Positions 1 to 8,846 of a stretch of DNA of 64,000 nt are shown one piece after another (positions within the stretch are counted from its first letter, which is position 1; every line of letters begins with the position of its first letter). The notes beneath the pieces were generated by a model. That model did not search any database and was not told the DNA's origin. It saw only the letters and a list, made by a program, of their open reading frames with translations. Location of the stretch: assembly GCF_019430885.1 (NCBI RefSeq), contig NZ_JAHYBZ010000008.1:124001-188000 (forward strand). The letters run 5' to 3'. Position numbers and translations under genes: made by a program. Source of the DNA: Roseomonas alba. GTDB lineage: Bacteria; Pseudomonadota; Alphaproteobacteria; Acetobacterales; Acetobacteraceae.

Positions 1-1
1 G

Positions 2-2824
2 CTGGGCCTGGCGCCGGGCGAGACGCGCGAGGACGCGCTGATCGCCGCCGCCTGCGACCCCGATGCCACGCCGCTGTCGCGCGCCGGGGCGCTGCTGCGC
101 GCCAGCGGCAATGCCAATGACCAGGAGCGCGGCGCGGCCATCGCCGCCTGGCTGGCGCGCGACCTCGCCGGCCGGGCCGCGCAGTGGGAGAGCTGGCGCG
201 GCATTCTGCTGACGAATGACGACGCGCCGCGCAAGCGCTTCGCCACCAAGCAGGCCGGCGCGGACGCCCCCTGGATCCAGGACACGCTGACCGCCGAGGC
301 CGAGCGCGTCGCCGCCGTGCAGGAAGCGCGCGCCGCCGCGCGGCTGCTCGCCGCGACGATCGCGCTGCTCGCCATCGGCACGCCCGTCCTGCAGCGCTAC
401 GACGCCGCCAAGCGCCGCGCCGGCATGCTCGACTATGACGACCTGATCCGCGGTGCGGAGCGCCTGCTGGAAGACCCCGGCAGCGCCTGGGTGCTGTTCA
501 AGCTGGATGGCGGCCTGGACCACGTCCTGCTGGACGAGGCGCAGGATTCCAACCCTGACCAATGGGGCATCGTGCGTGCCCTGACCTCAGAATTCTTCGC
601 CGGAGAGGGCGCGCGGGAGGACGGCCGCAGCATTTTCGCCGTGGGCGACGAGAAGCAGTCCATCTACCGCTTCCAGGGCGCGGATGCCGAGGGCTTCGCG
701 CGGGAACGCGGCCATTACGCGCAGGTCGTCCCGGAGGCGCAGCGCGAGTTCCGCCCGGTCACGCTCGACGTCTCTTTCCGCTCCACCGCGCCGGTGCTGG
801 CCCTGGTCGATGCCGTCTTCGCCGAGGGCGAGGCGCGCGCCGGCGTGGTGGCGGAGGGCGAAACCCTGCGCCATTTCGCCGACCGCGCCGGCCATGCGGG
901 CGAGGTCGAGCTGTGGCCGCTGCTGACCGCCGACGCGGCCGCCGAACCCCCGCCCTGGGCACCACCGGACAGCCCCGTGGATGCGGAAGGCGCGCCGCAG
1001 CGCCTCGCGACGCTGCTCGCGCAGCGTATCCACGCGATGGTCGCCACCGAGACGCTGCCCGCGCGCGTCGATACCGGCCGCGGCGACCAACAGCCTGCGG
1101 GCCGGCGCATCCGTCCCGGCGACATCCTCGTGCTGGTGCGCGCCCGCGCCCGTGGGGGCTTCGTGCCCGCCCTGGTGCGGGCGCTGAAGGACCTCCGCAT
1201 CCCGGTCGGCGGCGTGGACCGCATGGTGCTCGCCGAGCAGATCGCCGTGCAGGACATGCTCGCCCTGGCCGATGTGCTGCTGCTGCCGGAGGACGATCTC
1301 TCCCTCGCCGCCCTGCTGAAATCGCCGCTGGTTGGGCTGGAGGAGGAGGAACTCTTCGCCCTCGCCCAGCCGCGCGGTGGTGCGCTGTGGTCGGCGCTGG
1401 CGGCGCATCGCGGGGGTGATTCCCGCCTCGGCCGCGTCGCGGATTGGCTGGATGCGTTGATGAAGCGGGCGGATTTCGCCACGCCGCACGCGCTCTTCGC
1501 CGGCGTGCTCGGCGCGCCGGGGCCGATCGACCCGCGCGGCGGGCGGGCGCGGATGCTCGCGCGCCTCGGCCCCGATGCGGCCGATCCGCTGGATGAGTTC
1601 CTCAACGCCGCGCTCCAGCACGAACGCGCGCATCCGCCGTCCTTGCAGGCCTTCGTGCAGCAGCTCCGCCAGGGCGGCGCCGAGGTGAAGCGCGAGGCCG
1701 AGGGCGCCGGCGATGCCGTGCGCATCATGACCGTGCATGGCGCGAAGGGCCTCCAGGCGCCCATCGTCATCCTGCCCGACACCACCGCCGAACCGCGCGA
1801 CCGCACCACCCTGCGCTGGCTGGAACCCGACCTGCCCGCCTGGGCCCCGCGCCAGAAGGGGTTCGACGCCGAGGCGCTGGCCGCGCGCCGCCAGGACGAC
1901 CAGGACGCCGATGCGCGCGAACGCCACCGCCTGCTCTACGTGGCCCTGACCCGCGCCGAGGACCGCATCATCGTCTGCGGCTGGCAAGGCAGCGACAAGG
2001 TTCCGGACGGGTCCTGGTACCGTCTGGTCGAACGCGGCTTCGACCGCTTGGCCGCGACCGCCGCGCCCTTCGACCCCACCACCTTCGGTGCCGCGCCCGG
2101 CCTGTTCCCGCCCGACGCCACGCTGCGCCGTTTCGATTGCGGCCAGGCCGCCGCTCCGCGCGAGGAGGACCCGCCCCGCGCCCGCGTCGCCGCCACCGCC
2201 CTGCCCGCCTGGGCCCACCGCCCGGCCCCGATCGAGGCGCCCGAAGGCGCCATCGCCCCTTCCTCCCTGCCCGGGGAGGAGGAAACCCCCGCCGCCCCGC
2301 CACGCCCCTCCGACGATCCGCGCGGATTGCGCTTCCGCCGCGGCCGGCTGGTCCACGCACTGTTGCAGCACCTGCCCGACCAGCCGCCGGCCCAGCGCGC
2401 GGAGATGGCCCGCCGCTTCCTCGCCCGCCCCGGCCATGGGCTGGACGAGGACGAACGCGAAGCCGTGCTCGCCGAGGTCCTGGCGCTGCTCGCCGACCCG
2501 ATGCTTGCCGCCGCGCTCGGCCCCGACAGCTTGGCGGAAGCCCCCCTCGCCGGCCGCGTGGGCGAGACGCTGATCGCCGGCCAGGTCGATCGGCTGCTCG
2601 TCACGCCTGATCGCGTGCTGGTGCTGGACTACAAGACCAACCGCCCCCCGCCCGCTGCCGCGGAAGCGGTCGCCCCGCTCTACCTGCGCCAGATGGCGGC
2701 CTATCGCACCTTGCTGCGCGCCGCCTTCCCCGGCCGGCACGTGGACTGCGCCCTGGTCTGGACCTATGGCGCGCGGGTCATGCCACTGCCCGACGCACTG
2801 CTGGACCGGCACGCACCGAAGTAA
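2..2824 (+). CDS. addA: Double-strand break repair helicase-nuclease AddA (5' end missing)
   Basis: This is the C-terminal 940 residues of AddA, the UvrD-like helicase and nuclease subunit of the AddAB complex, which resects DNA double-strand breaks for RecA loading. Visible helicase motifs in order are LLDEAQD (motif II, about residue 180 of the visible part), VGDEKQSIYRFQGAD (motif III), TVHGAKGLQAPIV (motif V) and LLYVALTRAEDR (motif VI). The C-terminus has the RecB-type nuclease: GRLVHALLQHLP and the metal-binding LDYKTNRPP. The frame is open to the left edge, so the Walker A motif and about 220 residues lie outside the window. AddA proteins of this class are near 1150 residues, which fits. 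addB would be expected immediately upstream. Confidence 0.95.
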   Translation: MGLAPGETREDALIAAACDPDATPLSRAGALLRASGNANDQERGAAIAAWLARDLAGRAAQWESWRGILLTNDDAPRKRFATKQAGADAPWIQDTLTAEAERVAAVQEARAAARLLAATIALLAIGTPVLQRYDAAKRRAGMLDYDDLIRGAERLLEDPGSAWVLFKLDGGLDHVLLDEAQDSNPDQWGIVRALTSEFFAGEGAREDGRSIFAVGDEKQSIYRFQGADAEGFARERGHYAQVVPEAQREFRPVTLDVSFRSTAPVLALVDAVFAEGEARAGVVAEGETLRHFADRAGHAGEVELWPLLTADAAAEPPPWAPPDSPVDAEGAPQRLATLLAQRIHAMVATETLPARVDTGRGDQQPAGRRIRPGDILVLVRARARGGFVPALVRALKDLRIPVGGVDRMVLAEQIAVQDMLALADVLLLPEDDLSLAALLKSPLVGLEEEELFALAQPRGGALWSALAAHRGGDSRLGRVADWLDALMKRADFATPHALFAGVLGAPGPIDPRGGRARMLARLGPDAADPLDEFLNAALQHERAHPPSLQAFVQQLRQGGAEVKREAEGAGDAVRIMTVHGAKGLQAPIVILPDTTAEPRDRTTLRWLEPDLPAWAPRQKGFDAEALAARRQDDQDADARERHRLLYVALTRAEDRIIVCGWQGSDKVPDGSWYRLVERGFDRLAATAAPFDPTTFGAAPGLFPPDATLRRFDCGQAAAPREEDPPRARVAATALPAWAHRPAPIEAPEGAIAPSSLPGEEETPAAPPRPSDDPRGLRFRRGRLVHALLQHLPDQPPAQRAEMARRFLARPGHGLDEDEREAVLAEVLALLADPMLAAALGPDSLAEAPLAGRVGETLIAGQVDRLLVTPDRVLVLDYKTNRPPPAAAEAVAPLYLRQMAAYRTLLRAAFPGRHVDCALVWTYGARVMPLPDALLDRHAPK

Positions 2825-2864
2825 TCCAACCGCTCTCACTCATCCCCGGCGTGGCTGGAAGAGT

Positions 2865-3135
2865 GGAGGGGCTCTACCCCTCCAAACCACCCCGCCATCG
2901 GGGTCCCAATGACGTTGCCGTGCAACGCCCCTGGTGCTTGGAGCACCTGGACCGCAGGCATTTGGTGCTCGGCGGAAAGCCCGCATCGCCCCCTCGCAAC
3001 GCGCTTCGTGCGCATGCGCCGGTTTCGGCGTTGCTTCTGCCAGCGGCGCCCGGCGCCAGGTTGAGGTTTGCAAAGGCCCTTCGGCCTTTGCTGGGGTGAG
3101 CCCGAGAGGGGCAAAGCCCCCTCTCGGTTCCACAG
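2865..3135. repeat. Family 1 mosaic palindromic element, copy 1
   Basis: Fills most of the gap between addA and the Bug-protein gene. The left end is an outer hairpin (GGAGGGGC...CCCCTCC), then a GACGTTGC/GCAACG hairpin and the GGTGCT-TGG-AGCACC hairpin at 2933-2947. The right end has the CAAAGGCC-CTTC-GGCCTTTG hairpin, a GGGGTGAGCC linker, a second outer hairpin GAGGGGCAAAGCCCC and the terminal GGTTCCACAG. No convincing reading frame is conserved through it. Confidence 0.85.
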
Positions 3136-3214
3136 ATCAGGACAAGGCGCCCGCCGACCGCCCCCCTTCTCAAACACCCCGCCTCGTCGCAGCATCCTCC
3201 CCGGAGGAAACACC

Positions 3215-4171
3215 ATGGTCGGACGCCGGGCCCTGCTCGCCGCATCCGCGTCGCTGCCTGCCGCCCGGGCGCTCGCGCAGCAGCGCCCTCTGCGCATCAT
3301 CACGCCCTTCGCGCCAGGCGGCGCGACCGATGCCCTCGCCCGCCTCGTCGGCCTGCGCATCACCGCGCTCACCGACCAGACCGTGGTGGTGGAACCGAAG
3401 CCGGGTGCCGGCGGCGACCTCGCCATGCAGGCCGCCGCCGCAGCGGAGCCCGATGGCCATACCCTCGTGCTCGGCAGCGACTCCTCCTTGGTGCGCAACC
3501 CGCTGCTGCGCCGTGCGATTCCCTACGACCCGGACAAGGATTTCGCCCCCATCGGCCGGCTCGTCATCTCCTGGTACGCGATCGCCGTGCATGCCTCGGT
3601 GCCGGCACGGACTGTCGTGGAGTTCGTCACCTGGGCGAAGGCGCATCCCGGCCGCGTGAACTACGGCTCGGCCGGCCCCGGCACCCTCGCCCATGTGATC
3701 GGGGAGATGATGAGCCAGGGCCTCGGCCTGGACATGCAGCACATCCCCTATCGGGGCGCGAACCCGGCGCTGCAGGATCTCGTGGCGGGCCGGCTGCAAT
3801 TTTACGCGGTCTCGGCAGGCGGCCTGCTGCCGCTGCTGCGCGAAGGCAGTGTGCGCGTCCTCGCCGTCACCGGCCCGGCGCGCCAGGCCGCCCTGCCCGA
3901 TGTCCCGACCATGGTCGAGGCCGGCTTCGCCGAATACGACCACTCCGCCTTCTACGCGCTCTCGGCCCCGGCGCGCGTCCCGCAGGCTTTCGTCGATCGC
4001 ACCGGCGCGCTGCTCGGCCGCATCATGGCGGAACCGGATACCGCGGAGCGGCTGCGCAGCCTCGCCTTCGACCCGGCCTTCCTCGGCCCCGAGGCCTTCC
4101 GCGCCTTCCTCGCCGCCGAGCGCATCCGCTGGCGCGACATCGTCGCCCGCACCGGCCTCACCCTGGAGTAA
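3215..4171 (+). CDS. Bug-family (TTT) periplasmic substrate-binding protein
   Basis: A 318-residue periplasmic binding protein of the Bug family, the substrate-capturing partner of tripartite tricarboxylate transporters. A signal peptide with a twin arginine (MVGRRALLAAS) ends near ALAQQ (about residue 22). The Bug signature ITPFAPGGATDALAR follows, with VVEPKPGAGGD and the later VNYGSAGPGTLAHV and HIPYRGANPALQDL blocks that line the ligand cleft. The start was chosen for the strong GGAGGAAA ribosome site 5 bases upstream and the signal peptide. No TctA or TctB membrane genes are nearby, which is usual because Bug genes are mostly orphans. The ligand cannot be told from sequence. Two small genes follow at once and probably share the transcript. 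Confidence 0.92.
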   Translation: MVGRRALLAASASLPAARALAQQRPLRIITPFAPGGATDALARLVGLRITALTDQTVVVEPKPGAGGDLAMQAAAAAEPDGHTLVLGSDSSLVRNPLLRRAIPYDPDKDFAPIGRLVISWYAIAVHASVPARTVVEFVTWAKAHPGRVNYGSAGPGTLAHVIGEMMSQGLGLDMQHIPYRGANPALQDLVAGRLQFYAVSAGGLLPLLREGSVRVLAVTGPARQAALPDVPTMVEAGFAEYDHSAFYALSAPARVPQAFVDRTGALLGRIMAEPDTAERLRSLAFDPAFLGPEAFRAFLAAERIRWRDIVARTGLTLE

Positions 4172-4178
4172 CCACCGC

Positions 4179-4775
4179 ATGCCCCTGCTGCGCTTCGAGG
4201 AATTCACAGCGCAACCGCGCCGCGCGGCCGCGCTGCACGCGAAGCTCGGCACCGTGCCGGGCGGGCGCATGTTCGGCCTCTGGCGCGCCCAGATCGGCCC
4301 GAGCATGAACCGGGTCACCCGCGCCTCGCTCTGGCCCGGCGAAGCGCCGCCGACGCCCGAAGCCGAGGACCCCGACGTCGTTCACGTGAACACCCGCATG
4401 CTGGACATCCTCACCCGCGGCGAGACCCCGCCCGACCCGGCGCGCGGCGGCATCGTCACCCATCGCTGGTTCATCCTGCCGCCGCAGCATGTCGCCGAGA
4501 TGGTCGCCATCACCACCGAGGCCTGGACCGGCTTCGAGGGCGACACCGGCAGCGAGCCGCTCGGCCTTTGGCAGGACCGCGCCGAAAGCGAACCCGCGCA
4601 TGTGCTGCTGATGACCTGGTACCCGTCGCTCGCCCATTGGGAGCAGAGCCGCTTCTGGAACAGCGCCGCCGCCGGGCCGGACCAGGCGCGGCGGGCGAAG
4701 TGGGGCGCGCTGTTCGCCCGGCGCCGCGCGATGCTGCTCGACACCTGGGTCACCGTGCACGGAACCGAAGCATGA
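4179..4775 (+). CDS. NIPSNAP-like hypothetical protein
   Basis: A soluble protein of 198 residues without signal peptide or membrane segment. The opening MPLLRFEEFTAQP, the internal HRWFILPPQHVAEMV and the LMTWYPSLAHWEQSRFW segment resemble the two-repeat ferredoxin-like folds of the NIPSNAP or EthD type, but I recognise this only loosely. It starts 7 bases after the Bug-protein stop and overlaps the next gene by 4 bases (ATGA), so the three are almost certainly one operon. Function unknown; a role in handling the transported compound is a guess from context. Confidence 0.75.
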   Translation: MPLLRFEEFTAQPRRAAALHAKLGTVPGGRMFGLWRAQIGPSMNRVTRASLWPGEAPPTPEAEDPDVVHVNTRMLDILTRGETPPDPARGGIVTHRWFILPPQHVAEMVAITTEAWTGFEGDTGSEPLGLWQDRAESEPAHVLLMTWYPSLAHWEQSRFWNSAAAGPDQARRAKWGALFARRRAMLLDTWVTVHGTEA

Positions 4776-5158
4776 GCGACACCGACATCGCCGCCGCCCG
4801 CGCCGCCATGGACGGCTTCATGGAGGCCTTCAGCGCCGAGGACGCGGAGGCCATCCGCACGCGCTGGTATCACTTCCCCCATGTCCGCTTCCACAGCGGC
4901 AAGGTCACGGTCTTTGAGCGCCCGGAGGATTTCCACTCGATCGTCTTCGACCGGAAAGGTCAGGCCCGCGAATGGGCGAAAAGCGCCTGGGACTACGTGG
5001 AACTGGTCGATGCCGGGCCGGGCAAGGTGCATTTCCGCGTGCAGTTCAGCCGCTTCCGCGCGGACGGGTCGCGGATCGGGTCGTACAAGTCGTTCTACAT
5101 CGTGACGCTGAAGGACGGGCGCTGGGCGATCCAGGGGCGGTCATCCTGGGCGGAGTAG
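4772..5158 (+). CDS. SnoaL/NTF2-like small protein
   Basis: A 128-residue protein with the layout of the NTF2-like superfamily (SnoaL, DUF4440): an N-terminal helix pair (AAARAAMDGFMEAFSAEDAEAIRTRW) leads into strands such as FHSGKVTVF, VHFRVQFSRFRADGS and SFYIVTLKDGRWAIQGRSSW. Such proteins are isomerases, dehydratases or simple binding proteins, and the residues do not settle which. Translation is probably coupled to the gene before it through the ATGA overlap. A convergent terminator region follows. Confidence 0.75.
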   Translation: MSDTDIAAARAAMDGFMEAFSAEDAEAIRTRWYHFPHVRFHSGKVTVFERPEDFHSIVFDRKGQAREWAKSAWDYVELVDAGPGKVHFRVQFSRFRADGSRIGSYKSFYIVTLKDGRWAIQGRSSWAE

Positions 5159-5160
5159 GA

Positions 5161-5193
5161 AAAAGAAAGAACGGGGGAGGACACCTCCCCCGA
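5161..5193 (-). terminator. Rho-independent terminator of the NHL-repeat gene
   Basis: A perfect 9-bp stem CGGGGGAGG (5173-5181) and CCTCCCCCG (5185-5193) with a 3-base loop. Read on the minus strand it is followed by the T-rich run TTCTTTCTTTTTCC. It lies between convergent genes, 40 bases beyond the minus-strand stop codon. On the plus strand it lacks a T tract. Confidence 0.75.
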
Positions 5194-5233
5194 ATCCCCC
5201 TCCGTTTTCTGGATACTGGCGCCCGCGGAAACG

Positions 5234-6088
5234 TCAGTCTTCCACGGGGATGAGGCAGGTCAGGCGCGACGGGTTCTGTTCCGAGAGGAACAGGCGGCCA
5301 TCCGGGGCGCGCCACATGCCGTGCGCGCCGTTCAGCACGGGACGGCAGCGGCCGAGGATCGTCCCGTCCGGGCCAAGCAACGACAGTTGCGGCACCTGGT
5401 CCGTCACATAGAGGCCACCACCCGGCGCACCATGCACCGTCATCGGCTTGTGGTTGCCGCGCCAGTCATCCAGCCACGACCCGTCCGCGCTGAAGACCTG
5501 CACGCGGTTGTTCTCGCGGTCCGCCACCGTCACGCGGCCATCGGGCAGCACCCAGACCGAATGCGGCGTGGTGAACTCGCCGGGGCCCGAACCCTCGCGC
5601 CCCCAGCGTCCCATCGGCGTGCCCTCGGCGGTGAAGCGGTGCACCACGGACGCCGCGTATCCATCCGCGACATAGATCGACCCGTCCGGCCCGAAGGCCA
5701 CGTCGCAGGGCGCGTTGAAGGGCTCGCCCGGATAGTGCCGCCGGCCAATCCCGCCCAGACGCTTGCCCTCGCGCGAGAAGACGATGACCTCCTGCGCATC
5801 GCGGTCGACCACGAAGACGCGACCATCGGGATGCACCGAGAACATGTGGCCATCCGCCACCTCGGCCCCGCCCCAGGCATCGACGCGGCGCCCATCCGGG
5901 GCCAGCACCACCACCGCCGGATTCTCCGCATCGACCATCGGATCCTGGCGCAGCAGGACATAAACGCGGCCCTCGGCATCGCAGGCCACGTCGCTCGGCC
6001 CGCCACAGCCTTTCGGCACCTCGCCCCAGGGGCGCTCGACCCGATACCGCGTCTCGCCGAGACGAACGAAGAGTTGATGGCGTGCCAT
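5234..6088 (-). CDS. NHL-repeat beta-propeller protein
   Basis: A 284-residue protein made of NHL-type propeller blades: repeated segments such as GGPSDVACDAEGRVYVL, PCDVAFGPDGSIYVADGY, PHSVWVLPDGRVTVADREN and GMWRAPDGRLFLSEQ each pair a loop with a D-G-x-hydrophobic strand. It resembles the lyase domain of peptidyl-alpha-hydroxyglycine alpha-amidating enzymes and bacterial SMP-30/NHL proteins, but no catalytic role can be assigned. There is no signal peptide from the chosen ATG. The frame is open another 46 codons upstream, with composition unlike a propeller, so the ATG with MARHQLFV was preferred. It is divergent from a lipoprotein gene. Confidence 0.82.
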   Translation of the reverse strand: MARHQLFVRLGETRYRVERPWGEVPKGCGGPSDVACDAEGRVYVLLRQDPMVDAENPAVVVLAPDGRRVDAWGGAEVADGHMFSVHPDGRVFVVDRDAQEVIVFSREGKRLGGIGRRHYPGEPFNAPCDVAFGPDGSIYVADGYAASVVHRFTAEGTPMGRWGREGSGPGEFTTPHSVWVLPDGRVTVADRENNRVQVFSADGSWLDDWRGNHKPMTVHGAPGGGLYVTDQVPQLSLLGPDGTILGRCRPVLNGAHGMWRAPDGRLFLSEQNPSRLTCLIPVED

Positions 6089-6224
6089 AGGACCAGGCCC
6101 CTGTGTCGAAGGCGCGCAGCGTGGCGCGAGGGTGGCACGGGGGCAACACGCCGCGCCGTGACGCCGGTGCGGTTCCCGGACCGCCGTGGCTGCTCTACCC
6201 TGGAATGAGACGAGGAGACACGCC

Positions 6225-7013
6225 ATGCCGGTCCGCCGCTTGCCCTACCGTCCCGCCATGCTGCTGCTCGGCCTCGGCCTGCTGGCGGGTTGCGAGCAGG
6301 CGACGAGCACGGTCGGCGCCGCTGCCGGCAGCGCGGCGGGCAGCGCCGCCGCCGGAGCCGTGGCGGGCGCGGTGGGCGGCCCGGCCGGGCAGATCGCCGG
6401 CGGTGTCGCCGGTCAGGCCGCCAGTGCCGGCACCACCCAGCTCGTCCGCATGTCCACCGCCGCCGCCCAAGGCGCCTGGGGCGCCGTGGCGCAGGAACCC
6501 GTCGCCGCCTGCACCGGCCCCGCCGACAAGCCTTGCGCCGAGGCGCAGGAACTGCGTGCCCGCGCTTGCCGCCGGCAGGCTGCCACCGTGCCGACCGACC
6601 AGCGCGCCGGCTATCGCGATTGTGCGGTGACCGCGGGCCAGGCCGCGCTCGCTGCCAGCGGAGCCAATACCCAGGACGAACGCAACGCGTGGCGCGAGGA
6701 ACTCCTCGCCGCCATCTACGACCGCCGCGCCGTCCAGCCGCGCGCCAGCATCTGCCCCGACAACGACCTGATGCGCAGCGAGGCCGACACGCTGCTGCGC
6801 GATTCCCCCGGGAACGCCTCCGCCCGCTTCCACGGGGCGAGCGCGCGCATGATGGGTGTCTCCGTCTCCTGCGGCGCCGACGATCAGCGCTGCAGCGACC
6901 TTGCCGAGGCGTCCCGCCTGCTGAACCCGCCGCAATCCGACCCGCGCTGGAGCCAGACAGCCGAAGGCGTGCGGACGCTCCAACGCGTGGTGGTGGGCTG
7001 CCCGGGAGCGTGA
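6225..7013 (+). CDS. Lipoprotein of unknown function
   Basis: A 262-residue lipoprotein. The signal peptide ends in the lipobox LLAGC (Cys about residue 24). An alanine/glycine-rich stretch (GAAAGSAAGSAAAGAVAGAV) follows, of the glycine-zipper kind seen in envelope lipoproteins. The C-terminal two-thirds is soluble, with six or more cysteines (ACTGPADKPCAEA, ACRRQAA, RDCAV, SICPDN, VSCGADDQRCSD) that could form disulphides in the periplasm. The start is supported by CGAGGAG 7 bases upstream. I recognise no family. Confidence 0.82.
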   Translation: MPVRRLPYRPAMLLLGLGLLAGCEQATSTVGAAAGSAAGSAAAGAVAGAVGGPAGQIAGGVAGQAASAGTTQLVRMSTAAAQGAWGAVAQEPVAACTGPADKPCAEAQELRARACRRQAATVPTDQRAGYRDCAVTAGQAALAASGANTQDERNAWREELLAAIYDRRAVQPRASICPDNDLMRSEADTLLRDSPGNASARFHGASARMMGVSVSCGADDQRCSDLAEASRLLNPPQSDPRWSQTAEGVRTLQRVVVGCPGA

Positions 7014-7053
7014 GGCGCGGGGACGGTCGCCCAGTACGTCCGCTGTCGCAGTT

Positions 7054-7335
7054 GGAGGGGCTCTGCCCCTCCAAACCACCCCGCCACCGGGGTCCCATTG
7101 ACGTTGCTTCGCAACGCCAATGGGTGCCCCTAGTGCTTGGAGCACTTGGAACGCAGGCACTTGGTATGGGGCACTAAGGTCGTGCCCTTCCCCTTGAAGT
7201 GGGCTACGGGCGCAAGGGCGGGCGTCGGCGTCTTTCCTGGCAGCAGCGCACCGCACCAGGTATCGGTTTCCAAAGGCCCTGTGGCCTTTGGTGGGGTGAG
7301 CCCTAGAGGGGCAAAGCCCCTCTCGGTTCCACAGC
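7054..7335. repeat. Family 1 mosaic palindromic element, copy 2
   Basis: Left arm: outer hairpin GGAGGGGC-TCT-GCCCCTCC, then CCCATTG-A-CGTTGC (7094-7107) pairing with GCAACG-C-CAATGGG, then AGTGCT-TGG-AGCACT (7132-7146). Right arm: CCAAAGGCC-CTGT-GGCCTTTGG, GGGGTGAGCC and GAGGGGCAAAGCCCCTC, ending GGTTCCACAGCG. The AGTGCT/AGCACT stem changes both bases of one pair relative to copy 1. The centre is the most divergent part. Confidence 0.87.
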
Positions 7336-7449
7336 GCACAACCAAGTACCTCCGACATCTGAGCCTCGCTCGCCCGCGCGGCCCGGCCGCCTCCCGTTGA
7401 AACACGGCGCCCCTTGCGTCGACGCGGGCTGCGCGCCCATCTTCCTGCC

Positions 7450-7986
7450 ATGTCCCGTTTCGTCCGGCGCGTCCCGGAAGGCGATGATCGCGAGCGTCTG
7501 ACCTGCCCGGATTGCGGCCATATTGCCTATGAGAACCCGAAGGTCGTGGTCGGCTCGGTCGTCGCCGAGGGCGATGAGATCCTGCTCTGCCGCCGCGCCA
7601 TCGAGCCCCGGTCCGGCTTCTGGACCATCCCTGCGGGCTACATGGAGATGGGCGAGACGGTCGAGGAAGGCGCCCGCCGCGAGGCCTGGGAGGAAGCGCG
7701 GGTGCGCATCGCCCTCGATGGCGTGCTTGCCGTCTATTCCATCGCGCGCATCGGCCAGGTGCAGGTCATCTTCCGCGCCCGCTTCGAGAAACCCGGCTTC
7801 GAAGCCGGCCCGGAGAGCCTCGAAGTGCGTCGTTTCGCCTGGGACGACATCCCATGGGAGGAGATTGCCTTCCCCTCGACGCGCTGGGCGCTGAAGGCTT
7901 GGCGCCAGGGCCGCACCAGCGATGTCGCGCTGAATCCGCCCGAGGATCCGCGCGGCGTCCGGCCGCTGCCGGGCAGCGCGGCATGA
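7450..7986 (+). CDS. NUDIX hydrolase with N-terminal zinc ribbon
   Basis: A 178-residue NUDIX hydrolase, expected to cleave a nucleoside diphosphate linked to another group, such as ADP-ribose or FAD. An N-terminal half zinc ribbon (LTCPDCGHIAYENPK) precedes the NUDIX domain. The NUDIX box is GYMEMGETVEEGARREAWEE followed by ARV; the usual glycine after EE-x is replaced by Arg. This arrangement matches short ADP-ribose pyrophosphatase-like NUDIX proteins of alphaproteobacteria. The ATG was chosen because homology begins at once; the open frame upstream runs back toward the repeat. The next gene overlaps by 4 bases. Confidence 0.9.
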   Translation: MSRFVRRVPEGDDRERLTCPDCGHIAYENPKVVVGSVVAEGDEILLCRRAIEPRSGFWTIPAGYMEMGETVEEGARREAWEEARVRIALDGVLAVYSIARIGQVQVIFRARFEKPGFEAGPESLEVRRFAWDDIPWEEIAFPSTRWALKAWRQGRTSDVALNPPEDPRGVRPLPGSAA

Positions 7987-8330
7987 TCGCGCGCCGGACC
8001 TTCGCCGCCGCCGGCCTCGCGCTGATCGCCATGCCGGCCCTGGCCCAGCAGGCGTCGCGTGCCGGCCGGCAGTCGCAACTGCCTCTGCCCTTGCCGCCGC
8101 CACCGCCGCCGGACCCCGACGACCTCAGCGAACCCGCCCCGGTGCCGAACAACAACCTCGAAGCGCCGCGCGATCGGGCGGATACGTCGCGGCCCCAGAT
8201 CAACCCGACGCTGATCGATCCGGACGATCCTCAGGCCGCAACGAGCCACGATTCCAACAGCCTGCGGGCACGGGAGGACCGGCTGCTGCGCAACCCCGCG
8301 CCGGGCGCCCGGCTGCGCCTGCCGTTTTGA
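7983..8330 (+). CDS. Exported proline-rich small protein
   Basis: A 115-residue hypothetical protein with a signal peptide (MIARRTFAAAGLALIAMPALAQQ, possibly Tat because of the twin arginine, but no full Tat motif). The mature part opens with a proline run (LPLPLPPPPPPDPDD) and then a polar, probably disordered tail ending LRLPF. The ATGA overlap with the NUDIX gene suggests coupled translation. No family recognised. Confidence 0.75.
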   Translation: MIARRTFAAAGLALIAMPALAQQASRAGRQSQLPLPLPPPPPPDPDDLSEPAPVPNNNLEAPRDRADTSRPQINPTLIDPDDPQAATSHDSNSLRAREDRLLRNPAPGARLRLPF

Positions 8331-8343
8331 CGCCCGGGAAGCT

Positions 8344-8473
8344 GCTTGGAGTGACCGGCACCGGCCCGCGCCCCCACCCGGCCAGCCACGTCCGTATCCT
8401 GGAATGGGCGGCCGGGTGGGGGTGCGGGCCGGTGCCGGTCATGGAAACGCGCCGGATGGCGCATTTCCCAAGC
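8344..8473. repeat. Family 2 long palindrome, copy 1
   Basis: An inverted repeat with 32-base arms (8352-8383 and 8410-8441) matching at 31 of 32 positions, the one exception being a G-T pair, around a 26-base loop. The arms begin TGACCGGCACCGGCCCGC. To the right is a smaller hairpin GGAAACGCGCC-GGAT-GGCGCATTTCC, and the whole is bracketed by GCTTGG (8344) and CCAAGC (8468). It sits between two convergent genes. Confidence 0.85.
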
Positions 8474-8478
8474 GACTC

Positions 8479-8760
8479 TCAGCCCTTCGCCGCTTCCTCC
8501 GGCGTCAGCAATCTCAGCGCCAGCGCATGCATGCCGCCGGAGAATTCCGCGTCCAGCGCCGCATGCGCCGCGCGCGATCGTGCCACGCGCGACTGCCCCG
8601 CGAAGGCCGACGAGACCACCAGAACGGAGAAATGCGTCTCGCCTTCCGGCCGTGCCCCGGCATGGCCGGCATGGCGATGGCTGTCATCGGCCACGGTCAC
8701 GCGGGCGGGAGCGAAGGCGGTTTCAAGGGCGGTACGGATGCGATCGGCGCGGGTCGTCAT
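8479..8760 (-). CDS. bolA: BolA family protein
   Basis: A 93-residue BolA-like protein. BolA proteins partner monothiol glutaredoxins and take part in iron-sulphur cluster handling and stress morphology. The family's conserved region is visible: VADDSHRHAGHAGA, then ETHFSVLVVSSAFAGQSRVARSRAAHAAL and the C-terminal GGMHALALRLLTPEE. The His within the SHRHAGH loop is the likely cluster ligand. It is divergent from a J-domain gene, an arrangement common in alphaproteobacteria. Confidence 0.93.
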   Translation of the reverse strand: MTTRADRIRTALETAFAPARVTVADDSHRHAGHAGARPEGETHFSVLVVSSAFAGQSRVARSRAAHAALDAEFSGGMHALALRLLTPEEAAKG

Positions 8761-8846
8761 GATGCGTGCTTCTCCTGCCTCTGCACTGCGCTGCCAAGGG
8801 GCCATCGCCGCTTGCGGGACGCGCCGTGGCCTCCCATAACGGGCGA

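Noticed and set aside
587..2839. A 750-codon open frame antisense to addA
   Set aside because: Very GC-rich genes often leave the antisense frame open. It lacks any recognisable domain, while addA has all helicase motifs. Similar long antisense frames opposite dxs, the GT39-type gene and gltS were rejected for the same reason.
7130..7405. Short open frames inside family 1 elements with recurring strings such as PPKAEGPLET
   Set aside because: Similar peptides recur only because the DNA recurs. The same DNA is open in several frames and there is no consistent start or ribosome site.
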